Source: Clostridia bacterium (lineage in GTDB: Bacteria > Bacillota > Clostridia > Christensenellales > Borkfalkiaceae). Taken from it: DNA of 64,000 bases. The notes below the pieces were generated by a model. It was not told where the DNA came from. It saw only the letters and a list, made by a program, of their open reading frames with translations, and did not search any database. Position numbers and translations under genes: made by a program. Shown here piece after piece: positions 17,600 through 25,673 of the stretch (positions are counted from its first letter, which is position 1; each line of letters begins with the position of its first letter). Where the stretch lies: the NCBI GenBank assembly GCA_017397305.1, contig JAFQJB010000009.1, forward strand, positions 1 to 64,000. Direction: 5' to 3'.

Positions 17600-17607
17600 T
17601 ACAACCG

Positions 17608-17636
17608 ATTATATATTATTTTTTTGTTTTTTGCAA
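17608..17636 (-). promoter_or_regulatory. queT promoter
   Basis: Minus strand TTGCAA (17636-17631), 17 nt, TATAAT (17613-17608); transcription starts right at the riboswitch. Confidence 0.75.
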
Positions 17637-17652
17637 GCGAATTTATAAACTA

Positions 17653-17940
17653 TTATTCTATTCCTTTTAATGTGTCGCCAAATTCTTCCCTTACCTTTTG
17701 CTTTTGTTCTTCGGTTGCCGATTGCACCTTGTAAAAACCGCGTTCACTCATTTGCAAAAATATAGAAAACTGGTCGCCTATAATTTCACGCAAGTGGTCG
17801 GAAACCACCGCACGAAACCCATCGCTCACACTCTCCGCCATAACCGTTGTGTAAAGTGACATCAGTTGTTTTTCTAAAATCAAAAGGTCGGTAAACGCTT
17901 CCTTTTCGTTAAGTTTTGCCATTTCCTTAAACTGTGACAT
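17653..17940 (-). CDS. Coat-F-like spore coat family protein
   Basis: 95 aa, all-helical ferritin-like pattern (LNEKEAFTDLLILEKQLMSL, then REIIGDQFSIFLQMSERGFY), similar to the CotF domain found in Bacillus and Clostridium coat proteins. No signal peptide. Forms a pair with the gene at 17951. Whether this organism sporulates cannot be judged from the window. Confidence 0.7.
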   Translation of the reverse strand: MSQFKEMAKLNEKEAFTDLLILEKQLMSLYTTVMAESVSDGFRAVVSDHLREIIGDQFSIFLQMSERGFYKVQSATEEQKQKVREEFGDTLKGIE

Positions 17941-17950
17941 ATTCCCCTCC

Positions 17951-18136
17951 TTAAAGCATGCCGTACAGCGCGTTAAAACGCTTTAGGTGTTTTTCTTTTA
18001 TCGTGTTAAAGAACTCCGCCGTCTCTGGACTTAAGAAGTTTTTAGCATAGTAATTTGCCTTTTTGCACGCTATTTCTTCCAGTGTTAAAAGGTCGGAAAT
18101 TAGCGTTGCTTCTTTTGAAGTTATCATATTTGCCAT
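17951..18136 (-). CDS. Short coat-F-like helical protein
   Basis: 61 aa, helical, beginning ITSKEATLISDLLTLEEIAC, shared with the N-terminal half of CotF-type proteins. AAGGAGGG precedes ATG. Ten nt upstream of the coat-F-like gene at 17940, so the two are an operon. No convincing sigma-A promoter upstream; a sporulation sigma factor is possible but no clear match was seen. Confidence 0.65.
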   Translation of the reverse strand: MANMITSKEATLISDLLTLEEIACKKANYYAKNFLSPETAEFFNTIKEKHLKRFNALYGML

Positions 18137-18250
18137 AAATTTTCCCTCCTTATTTCATTGTTTGCTTTTAAGGAATAAATATTCGCTTTTTTAGGTGATA
18201 AAGTGTAAAACAATTTACCAAATAAAACTGATACTAAACACTTAAAACAC

Positions 18251-18279
18251 TTGAACGGTTATGCTTTTTTTGGTATAAT
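18251..18279 (+). promoter_or_regulatory. Promoter of MFS transporter
   Basis: TTGAAC (18251-18256), 17 nt, TATAAT (18274-18279). The upstream in-frame start at 18251 coincides with the -35 box and is therefore rejected. Confidence 0.8.
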
Positions 18280-18322
18280 TAGTGCAATTGTTATAAAATT
18301 GGTTTTTATAATAGGGACGGAT

Positions 18323-19537
18323 ATGGTAAAGACGAAAAATTATAGAAAAACGTTAATATCTTGCTATCTCGGTTATATTACGCAAGCAATAACCGCAAAT
18401 TTCACACCCCTTCTTTTTTTGACTTTTAAGGGCACTTATGGAATTTCACTTGAACTAATTGCTCTTATACCCATGGTGTTTTATTTAACGCAACTGCTTG
18501 TCGACTTAGTTGCAACTAAGTTCGCAGACGTCATTGGATATCGCGCGTGTATGATTGCATCGCAAGGCGTTTCTGCGTTAGGTCTTGTTCTTATGGCAAT
18601 TTTACCTTCAATTCTTTCTAATGCGTTCGTTGGAATTATTATCTCGGTTGTTCTTTACGCGATTGGAAGCGGACTTGTTGAAGTTTTGCTAAGCCCTATC
18701 GTCGAGGCTTGCCCCTTCAAAAATAAGGCAGGCGTAATGAGCCTTCTTCACTCTTTCTTTTGTTGGGGGTCGGTAGGTGTAATTTTGGGCTCTACCCTAT
18801 TCTTTGCACTTTTCGGCACGGCTCGTTGGCAAATTCTTGCTCTCATTTGGGCGGTAATCCCGCTTATCAACGTGTTTAACTTTATCTTCTGTCCAATAGA
18901 AAAACTTGTGGATAGTAGCCAAAAAATGCGCATTGGCAACCTGCTAAAGCTTCCTTTGTTTTGGCTTATGATTATACTTATGATTTGTGCGGGCGCATCC
19001 GAAGCCACGATGACACAGTGGACGTCCGCCTTTACCGAATCGGCACTTGGAATTTCTAAAATCGTCGGCGATTTAGTAGGGCCTTGCACCTTTGCCGTCT
19101 TTATGGGAATTGCGCGCGTTTTTTACGGAAAGACAAGCGAAAAAATTGATTTAACCAAAGTTATGCTTGGCTGTGGTTTAGTATGCGTGGTGTGTTATTT
19201 GCTAGCCTCCCTATCGCCAAATGCTATTCTTGGACTTATTGGCTGTTCCCTTTGCGGTTTGGCGGTCGGCATTATGTGGCCGGGAACAATAAGCATTTCA
19301 GCGCAAAAATGTCCTAGAGGCGGAACGGCAATGTTTGCTTTTTTAGCACTTGCAGGCGACCTTGGTGCAACGGCAGGTCCTACCATGGTGGGAAGCATTG
19401 CGGACGCGGTGGGAGGAAATTTAAAAACAGGTCTGCTTTTTGCAACCATATTCCCCGTGTTGCTGGTGCTTGGACTTGCAATTTTAGTTATAAAATCTAA
19501 AAAACCCAGAAAAGCCGAAATGATTAAACCAAAATAG
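18323..19537 (+). CDS. Major facilitator superfamily transporter
   Basis: 404 aa, about 12 hydrophobic helices in two halves with a polar break near residue 200. It resembles sugar/FucP-like or NarK-like MFS proteins of Clostridia. Substrate unknown. The start at 18323 (MVKTKNYRK) is chosen because it follows the promoter; a purine-rich GGGACGG sits just upstream as a weak ribosome site. Followed by hairpin array A rather than an ordinary terminator. Confidence 0.85.
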   Translation: MVKTKNYRKTLISCYLGYITQAITANFTPLLFLTFKGTYGISLELIALIPMVFYLTQLLVDLVATKFADVIGYRACMIASQGVSALGLVLMAILPSILSNAFVGIIISVVLYAIGSGLVEVLLSPIVEACPFKNKAGVMSLLHSFFCWGSVGVILGSTLFFALFGTARWQILALIWAVIPLINVFNFIFCPIEKLVDSSQKMRIGNLLKLPLFWLMIILMICAGASEATMTQWTSAFTESALGISKIVGDLVGPCTFAVFMGIARVFYGKTSEKIDLTKVMLGCGLVCVVCYLLASLSPNAILGLIGCSLCGLAVGIMWPGTISISAQKCPRGGTAMFAFLALAGDLGATAGPTMVGSIADAVGGNLKTGLLFATIFPVLLVLGLAILVIKSKKPRKAEMIKPK

Positions 19538-19558
19538 TTTACGCTTTTAGCATAAAAT

Positions 19559-19948
19559 AAGGATAACGAAAAAGCGCTGTTCCGTTAGAGATTTTTAGTT
19601 CATAACAAAAGTATAGCCCACTATACTTCGCAAGTTGCGAAATATGGTGGGCTTATTTTATCCACAAAAGATTAAGTTAATAAGTTATATTTTTCGCCTT
19701 GTGGCTAAAAGTGATATGCAAAACAAGTTTTGCGTTATATTTTTCGAGAGAAAAATTCAAGGTTCTGCTTTAGCAGGTTCTTATATTTCTCTCGAAGAAG
19801 TTATATTAAATAAATCCTTAACTTGCCGTAGGCAAATATCACTGCCGTAAGGCAATATCACTCGTATTTAGACGAATATCACAAATGCGTAAGGATTTAT
19901 TTAGTTGTCGCAATTCCCTATGGGAAGAGCGACAATCTCGTTATCCTT
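19559..19948. repeat. Hairpin array A inside a split terminator-like inverted repeat
   Basis: Outer arms AAGGATAACGA (19559-19569) and TCGTTATCCTT (19938-19948) are exact reverse complements followed by a T-run; the right arm overlaps the MATE stop codon. Inside is a strong hairpin AGCCCACTATA...TATGGTGGGCT (about 19615-19653). Then come short hairpins joined by linkers of GTTATATT/GTGATAT type on the left (about 19683-19806) and AATATCACT type on the right (about 19834-19883), e.g. GCC gta GGC, GCC gtaa GGC, CGT attta ACG. ATAAATCCTTA/TAAGGATTTAT forms an inner closing stem. Non-coding. Confidence 0.7.
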
Positions 19949-21326
19949 TTTCTTTTATATCTTTTCCTTTGGTTTTCCATTTGCCAGTTAAAAAGAAAAT
20001 TCCACCGATTATAAAGGGTGTAAAGCCCGCGAGCGCATCGCCCAGCCAAAATCCGTAATAGCCCATATCAAGTCCCAAACCAAACAAGAGCGCAAGCCCT
20101 ATTCTCATAACGATTCCGTCGAGTATTGCGGTCGAAAAGTTGACCACGTTGTTTGCACTTCCCATAATAAGCGCGTTTGTTATAGGTCGAAGAGCGGTTG
20201 CCGCAAATAGCAATAGTGCAATTGGGACGTATCCTTCTACCAAAGCGAGCACACCCGTTGCCTCTTTAGAAATAAACAGCGAAAATATTTGTGTAGGGAA
20301 TAAAATCATTGCAATACTCATTATCGTGGATATTGAAATGGTGACAACGGCTATGCTCCCCATAACCTTTTTGCACCTATCATACTGCCCGACGACGATG
20401 TTTTGCCCAACCATAGTCGACCCCGCGGTTGAAACGGAAAGAGCAAGTTGGTTTACGATATATGCAATTTTATGTGCTATGCCCGAAAACGCCATTACTT
20501 CTAGGCTATAACTATTGATATAAGAGTTTACGAAAAGTTTTGACACGTGCACGGCTGCCGAGCGAATGACAAGCGGAATGCCGAGTTTTAATAACGCAAC
20601 AAACATTGGTTTATTCCACTTGAAAAAAGCGGAGAATTTTATATCAAGCTCGAACTGCCGTCTTTTTTTCGCCAAAAAAATTACTGAAACAATAAAACTT
20701 ACACCTTGACTTATTACGGTTGCAAGTGCAGCACCAGCCGTTCCCATCTTAAAGGCCACAACGAAGAGTAGGTCTAACCCAACGTTTAATCCCGCCGCAA
20801 TGCTTATGAATATAAAGGGGTGCTTAGAGTCGCCCATGCCCCTTAAAATTGCGCTTACTACGTTATATCCATAGATAAACACTAAACCGAGCATGCAAAT
20901 AAAAGAATAATCTTTAGCACCTTGAAAAGCGCCCTCTTTGGTGTTCATAAGCCTTAATATTCCATCTTGAAATATTATAGATACAGTACTTACAACTATA
21001 GCGCAGAGGAATAAAAAGCCACCCATAGTGCCAACGAACGCACCTATTTTTTTGCGTTCACCTTTGCCAATATACCGCGCGATTATAACTTGAACGGCAA
21101 AGCCAAAGCCCATTGCAACGACGGTTAAAAAGTTAACGACGTCCCCGCCGACTGAAACTGCCGCAGAACCATTTTCTTTTAGAACGTGCCCCACCACAAT
21201 CATATCGACCATATTGTAAACAAGTTGCAAAAGATTGGACAAAAACAATGGTGCGGCAAAAATAAGCAACGGCTTAAATATCTTGCCCTTTGTAAAATCT
21301 TTAATTTGTGTTTTTTCAGCCGTCAT
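19941..21326 (-). CDS. MATE family efflux transporter
   Basis: 461 aa, 12 predicted helices, two similar halves. The N-terminus FKPLLIFAAPLFLSNLLQLV is typical of MATE proteins, which export cationic drugs or metabolites using Na+ or H+. Translation is coupled to the upstream AraC gene (ATGA overlap at 21323-21326). The last codons form one arm of the inverted repeat that brackets array A. Confidence 0.92.
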   Translation of the reverse strand: MTAEKTQIKDFTKGKIFKPLLIFAAPLFLSNLLQLVYNMVDMIVVGHVLKENGSAAVSVGGDVVNFLTVVAMGFGFAVQVIIARYIGKGERKKIGAFVGTMGGFLFLCAIVVSTVSIIFQDGILRLMNTKEGAFQGAKDYSFICMLGLVFIYGYNVVSAILRGMGDSKHPFIFISIAAGLNVGLDLLFVVAFKMGTAGAALATVISQGVSFIVSVIFLAKKRRQFELDIKFSAFFKWNKPMFVALLKLGIPLVIRSAAVHVSKLFVNSYINSYSLEVMAFSGIAHKIAYIVNQLALSVSTAGSTMVGQNIVVGQYDRCKKVMGSIAVVTISISTIMSIAMILFPTQIFSLFISKEATGVLALVEGYVPIALLLFAATALRPITNALIMGSANNVVNFSTAILDGIVMRIGLALLFGLGLDMGYYGFWLGDALAGFTPFIIGGIFFLTGKWKTKGKDIKEKG

Positions 21327-22153
21327 TTTTTTGCCTCTTTTGCGGGGTTAATCCACCCCGTCCTTTTAAATTCCCTTATAGATTGGTTTTCAGTTTTCTT
21401 AAATAACCTGCTTGCGTATGCAGGGTCCTTTATCCCCACAAGTGCGCACGCCTCTTTTAAAGTCATATTTTGGCTGGCAACGTAGTTTTTGATTAAGTAT
21501 AATCTATATTTGTTTATGTATTCTACTATTGTTTCGCCCGTAATCTTTTTGAAAACCACACAAATATATGAGGAAGAAACGTGTAAATATTTTGCTATAT
21601 CGTTAATAGAAATTTTTTGCGCTATCCTTGACTTTATATATGTTTTTGCTTTGTTAACGTAGGAAACCTCGCCCGAAACTTCTTCCCCTTGTTGCCATTC
21701 GTCAATAAATCTTGCGTTTAATATGTCAACCGCATCAAAGACAAGCGACACTATTTTATGCTCTCTTTCGGGATGAAAATGGTGCAAAAAAATCAGTTCG
21801 TCAATAATGCGCATTAATTTTTCACTTTTTTCACCAATCAAAGAAAAACAAATATTGCTGTTTATTGCAATCTCGTTATAATCATAATCTACAACCATAC
21901 CAACCGAATGCGCTTCAAACGGCCCTTCATACGAAGTGTCAATTTCCGTCTTGTTAATTTCTCCACCAACACTTCCGTCAACACTGACGAATTTTTTGCC
22001 GTTTTTTATGGTATAACATTTTCCATACCTGCAATAGCTTAACTCTAAAAAGTTTTCTCTTATCGGGATATGATTTTTAAACCCGTCTTCTGCAGAATAG
22101 GTATGCGCAAACGCAATCTTTGGTATGCTTTTTAACTTTATCCACTCTCTCAT
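21323..22153 (-). CDS. AraC family transcriptional regulator
   Basis: 276 aa. The N-terminal sensing region (about 1-160) begins IPKIAFAHTYSAEDG. The C-terminal AraC helix-turn-helix pair (about 175-265) contains ISINDIAKYLHVSSSYICVV. It probably controls the MATE gene co-translated with it. The promoter -10 ends 8 nt before ATG and no SD is seen, so leaderless initiation is likely. Confidence 0.88.
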   Translation of the reverse strand: MREWIKLKSIPKIAFAHTYSAEDGFKNHIPIRENFLELSYCRYGKCYTIKNGKKFVSVDGSVGGEINKTEIDTSYEGPFEAHSVGMVVDYDYNEIAINSNICFSLIGEKSEKLMRIIDELIFLHHFHPEREHKIVSLVFDAVDILNARFIDEWQQGEEVSGEVSYVNKAKTYIKSRIAQKISINDIAKYLHVSSSYICVVFKKITGETIVEYINKYRLYLIKNYVASQNMTLKEACALVGIKDPAYASRLFKKTENQSIREFKRTGWINPAKEAKK

Positions 22154-22160
22154 GCGTTTG

Positions 22161-22190
22161 ATTTTATCACAAAATATAAAAATAGTCCAA
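22161..22190 (-). promoter_or_regulatory. Promoter of AraC-MATE operon (leaderless geometry)
   Basis: Minus strand TTGGAC (22190-22185), 18 nt, TAAAAT (22166-22161); ATG at 22153. Confidence 0.65.
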
Positions 22191-22225
22191 CTTTTACGGT
22201 AGGTTACATAAAATTGTTAAACTAA

Positions 22226-22262
22226 CACACCCCACGCAAACTGCGTGGGGTGGTTGTTTTTA
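22226..22262 (+). terminator. Hairpin downstream of the glycosidase gene
   Basis: CACCCCACGCA aac TGCGTGGGGTG with the T-rich tail on the plus side. It lies at the 3' side of the minus-strand glycosidase gene, for which it lacks a good T-run; it may act mainly as a structural 3' end. Confidence 0.55.
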
Positions 22263-22264
22263 TT

Positions 22265-23281
22265 TTATATTTTTTCACTTGTTGCAAGGGCAATAAAACG
22301 TTCGCCTTTGCTGTTTACCGCACAATAATAATGATAAACTATATTGTCTTTTACAACTATCCAAGGTTTATGGGCAAACTTATCCTCCCACGAAAACTCG
22401 CTTTCTATAAGGTTTTTGCCCTGCCATTTTGTCCAATTAATCAAATCATACGAGCAAGCAAAGGTATTAAAGGCCTTTTCGCCATCATATACAAAATAAA
22501 CCATAACGTAAAGGTCATCTATTTTTATAATTTGCCCGTCGCCCAATATCCTTTGGCTTTTGTCTATAGTTTGGTCAAAAATTATGGGCTCTTTTCCATA
22601 TCTTTCCCACTTTTCACCATCGTTTGAAACGGCAAGATAAATAGATTCTCTTCTCTCTACCCCCCTTGCGTTATAAATGGTTACGTATTTATAGCCAAGC
22701 GTTTTTTCTTTATCGATAAACGCATTGCACTTAAACACACTTGCCTTTTCGCCCTCTCTCGCATCAAGGTCACTCGGGGATAAAATTGGATTAGGCAACT
22801 TTTCGTAACTATCAAAATTTTCAGCATCCTTAAATTTGCATAAGCCTGCAGACAGCGGGTCGGTTTCATAACCCATAAGGGCACCGCCAAGATAAGCAAA
22901 ATAATAATTTCCGTTCACCTTTTGCAAAGAAAAATTTCCGTTAAAATCATTTTCAACAAAAATGGGGTATGCCGCAATTTGATTGCAATCCCAACTGCCA
23001 TCACCCGTTCTTTTTAAGTTTTTGCCTAAGTATTGCCAGTTAACAAGGTCACTACTTGTTGCAAGGTGAGAATCATACCCCGAATTTTTAACGTCATAAG
23101 CAATTTTTATAAGAGACATATACCACTTTCCCTTATGATTAAATACCCCTGGGGAATCGCACATATCTTTATCAAACTTCAACACCGCACCGTGTTTATA
23201 AGGTGTTTTTATTTTATTATAAACTTCTTTTAATTTTTCTTCGCTGACCTTTTTACCCTTGTTAAAATCTACTTTTATCAT
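22265..23281 (-). CDS. GH43/GH130-like five-bladed beta-propeller glycosidase
   Basis: 338 aa, no signal peptide, cytoplasmic. Repeated blade motifs such as SPGVFNHKGKWYM, SSDLVNWQYLG, YDLINWTKW and KPWIVVKDNIVYHYYC are typical of GH32/43/68/130 propellers. Acidic residues fit a glycosidase or phosphorylase site, but the family cannot be fixed by eye. Divergent from an AraC regulator at 23438 that probably controls it. A weak SD (AGGAG) precedes ATG. Confidence 0.75.
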   Translation of the reverse strand: MIKVDFNKGKKVSEEKLKEVYNKIKTPYKHGAVLKFDKDMCDSPGVFNHKGKWYMSLIKIAYDVKNSGYDSHLATSSDLVNWQYLGKNLKRTGDGSWDCNQIAAYPIFVENDFNGNFSLQKVNGNYYFAYLGGALMGYETDPLSAGLCKFKDAENFDSYEKLPNPILSPSDLDAREGEKASVFKCNAFIDKEKTLGYKYVTIYNARGVERRESIYLAVSNDGEKWERYGKEPIIFDQTIDKSQRILGDGQIIKIDDLYVMVYFVYDGEKAFNTFACSYDLINWTKWQGKNLIESEFSWEDKFAHKPWIVVKDNIVYHYYCAVNSKGERFIALATSEKI

Positions 23282-23348
23282 ATTTGCTCCTATAGTAAAA
23301 ATACGATTTTTATCAAATATTGATTTTTATTGCTTTTCGCCAAAAGTA

Positions 23349-23376
23349 TTGACCTTTCTTTCTTTTTTGTTATAAT
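23349..23376 (+). promoter_or_regulatory. Promoter of AraC regulator
   Basis: TTGACC, 16-nt spacer, TATAAT around 23349-23376 on the plus strand, in the divergent region between the glycosidase and AraC genes. Confidence 0.6.
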
Positions 23377-23437
23377 TATACTATACTAATAAAAAACAAA
23401 CAATGCAAAAAAACTTTATTAGGTGCTAAAAAACGAT

Positions 23438-24202
23438 ATGATTACGCTAAACGATAAATCTTTAGAATTCTCTTATATGGGTTTTTTCACTACGGAAAAC
23501 GAGTGGATACACCCAACTACCTCTGTTAAAACTTACGAACTTATATTCGTTACCGAAGGGGAAGCACACCTTTTTGAAAAGGGTAAAAATTACTCCTTAA
23601 AAAAAGGCGACATGATTTTGCTTGACAAAAACACCGAGCACGGTGGGTTTAAGAAAAGCTTTGGAAACACCAATTTTTATTGGCTACACTTTCACACCGA
23701 GAATATTGAAAATTTGTTCAAAAAAAAGGTTTATACTTTAGATTTTGCTTCCACAAAAAAAATTATGAAAGAACTTTTGCATATCTCAATGAAGTCTAAA
23801 GAACTTGCTGAAGTTTATTTTCTTAAATTCATATTAGAACTTGATGCAAAAGCCGAATATAAAAACCCCACCGCCTATGAGATTTTTCAGTATATAAAAA
23901 TAAACAACAACGCGCCATTAACGGTGAATTTTTTATCCAAAAAGTTCGGTTATTCGACTGACCACCTATCCCGCCTTATAAAAAAAGAGTTTGGACTTGA
24001 CGCTAAATCACTTATAATTAAAAACCGATTAGAGTATATTGAAACTTTGCTTATTAACTCCACTTATTCCACTAAAGAGATTGCAACTTTGTCGGGTTTT
24101 GAAGATGAAAACTCTTTCTTAAAGTTTTTTAAATACCACACTAAAACCACCCCGACACTATATAGAAAAAAATATTTCTTGCTTCACTTAAACAACAAAT
24201 AA
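23438..24202 (+). CDS. AraC family transcriptional regulator
   Basis: 254 aa. The cupin-like N-terminus (YELIFVTEGEAHLFEKGKNY, then LLDKNTEHGG) binds the inducer. The C-terminal AraC DNA-binding domain is at about 155-250 (LTVNFLSKKFGYSTDHLSRL and IATLSGFEDENSFLKFFKYH). ATG at 23438 is preferred with AGGTG 12 nt upstream; GTG at 23423 is an alternative. Likely regulator of the divergent glycosidase. Confidence 0.88.
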   Translation: MITLNDKSLEFSYMGFFTTENEWIHPTTSVKTYELIFVTEGEAHLFEKGKNYSLKKGDMILLDKNTEHGGFKKSFGNTNFYWLHFHTENIENLFKKKVYTLDFASTKKIMKELLHISMKSKELAEVYFLKFILELDAKAEYKNPTAYEIFQYIKINNNAPLTVNFLSKKFGYSTDHLSRLIKKEFGLDAKSLIIKNRLEYIETLLINSTYSTKEIATLSGFEDENSFLKFFKYHTKTTPTLYRKKYFLLHLNNK

Positions 24203-24207
24203 AATTA

Positions 24208-24240
24208 AACCCCCAGCGTTAACACGCTGGGGGTTAGTTT
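24208..24240. terminator. Terminator between AraC and M24 genes
   Basis: AACCCCCAGCG ttaaca CGCTGGGGGTT followed by AGTTTTTTA on plus and by a weaker T-rich run on minus. Confidence 0.85.
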
Positions 24241-24327
24241 TTTATATTGCTTTTCCTTTGTCATTTTTACCCAATTTACTCAATTACCCAAAAGGCTTTG
24301 GAGCAATGCGTGGTGATTAGTTTACGA

Positions 24328-24435
24328 TTTGACGAGGAAAATACAAGTAGAGCAAGTGTTCTTTTTGGAGGGCATACCCATAGCGGTCTGTTCTCCAAAA
24401 AAACACGAAGTAATGCGCAGTATTTTTCCGTCAAA
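24328..24435. repeat. Family F inverted-end repeat, copy 2
   Basis: 108 bp bounded by TTTGACGAGGAAAATAC and GTATTTTTCCGTCAAA; the interior has a second pair TTTTTGGAG / CTCC-AAAAA. Almost identical to 42412-42519 and preceded by the same GGCTTTGGAGCAATGCGTGG stretch (24294-24313). Followed by CACCTAAG-ATTGCGGAAAAGACT, also shared. Located between the M24 stop and the terminator. Confidence 0.75.
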
Positions 24436-24468
24436 AATCACCTAAGAATTGCGGAAAAGACTTTTATC

Positions 24469-25653
24469 CTATCTATCGATTTCGAAAAGTTTTCTTGGAT
24501 AGTTGGTAAGGTTTTCTGCACCGTCTTTGGTTACGCAAACAACGTCTTCAACACGGAGTCCAATGCCCTTTTCGTTTGAACCTAAGAAGATATCCGCACA
24601 GAAGGTCATATTTTCTTCCAAGAGGTAATCGGAAGTGGTTTCAATCCAAGGTGCTTCGCCTTCCATTGTGCCGTTGCCGTGGAAAGGTCCGTAAAGGAGC
24701 CAATCGCCATAACCTAGTGCGGTAACGTTTTCGATGTGTTTTTTTGCAATTTCACACGCGGGAACGCCTGCTTTTAACATGCCGATTGCAAGTTCTTGTG
24801 CCTTGTAACCCGCTTCTATCAAACTCTTTTGCTCTTCGGTTGCTTTTCCAAACACAACTGCTCTACCAATGGTTGAAGCATATCCGTCTACACGTGCACC
24901 GATTTGCATAAAGGTCAAATCACCTTTTTGGATAGCTTTGTTTCTAGGACGGCTGATTGCTTGGTTAGAGCCTTGACCTGTCAAAACCCAAAGGGGATAA
25001 GATTCTCTTTCCGCACCGAGTTCGTGCATTTTGCCGAGCGCAAGGCCAACCACTTGTTGTTCGGTCATTCCCACTTTAACGTTTTCCAAAACGTAGTCAA
25101 AGGTCTTTCTTGTAATTTCTGCAGCGGCGCGCATACATTTAAGTTCGTTTTCAGTCTTTATCATACGAACTTTTGAAACGACCTCGTCCGCCTTTTCAAT
25201 CTTAACGTTATATTTTTTAAGTGCTTCAGCAAGCGCCTCGTAAACACCGATAGTCATTAAGGGAAGACCTGCAACACCAAAACGTTTAATGGGTTTATCC
25301 CCCCACATTTCGTCGATTACAGTGTTAAAGGTGTCAAGTTTTTTGCCGGGGTATTCGGGCTCTGATGATTCCCTAAAAGCTTTAAGCAATTTTACGGTAG
25401 GAATTTTGGTTCTATCGCTTGCATAGGTAAAACTTTCAGGTCCAATCAAAAGCATAGGCTCGCCTTCTACGGGGATTAGAACACCCGCCGTCTCAAAGCT
25501 TGGCCAATATCCCGAAAAGTAACGGCAAAATTGCGGTTCTGCCTCGTTACCATATGAAAGTAAAAGGTCAAAGCCTTCTTCTTTCATATTCTTTTGAACT
25601 TTTATAATTCTCTCTTTATATTCTTCTAGTGGTATTGATGGAACGTTAATCAT
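24469..25653 (-). CDS. M24 pita-bread-fold protein (creatinase/prolidase-like), metal ligands altered
   Basis: 394 aa: creatinase-N domain (about 1-135) and M24 domain (about 150-390). In metallo-M24 enzymes the two Asp ligands lie in a VDxGxxxxGYxSDxTR region; here it reads MQIGARVDGYASTIGRAVVF, with Gln and Thr/Ile at those positions. The His block FHGNGTMEG and the Glu block GLRVEDVV remain. It may be a metal-independent hydrolase like creatinase rather than a peptidase. Last gene of the operon starting at 28741; GAGAGGAA precedes ATG. Confidence 0.8.
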   Translation of the reverse strand: MINVPSIPLEEYKERIIKVQKNMKEEGFDLLLSYGNEAEPQFCRYFSGYWPSFETAGVLIPVEGEPMLLIGPESFTYASDRTKIPTVKLLKAFRESSEPEYPGKKLDTFNTVIDEMWGDKPIKRFGVAGLPLMTIGVYEALAEALKKYNVKIEKADEVVSKVRMIKTENELKCMRAAAEITRKTFDYVLENVKVGMTEQQVVGLALGKMHELGAERESYPLWVLTGQGSNQAISRPRNKAIQKGDLTFMQIGARVDGYASTIGRAVVFGKATEEQKSLIEAGYKAQELAIGMLKAGVPACEIAKKHIENVTALGYGDWLLYGPFHGNGTMEGEAPWIETTSDYLLEENMTFCADIFLGSNEKGIGLRVEDVVCVTKDGAENLTNYPRKLFEIDR

Positions 25654-25673
25654 AATTTTTTCCTCTCTTTTAT

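Noticed and set aside
18251..18322. N-terminal extension of the MFS transporter
   Set aside because: The start coincides with the -35 box of a good promoter, so it cannot be on the mRNA.
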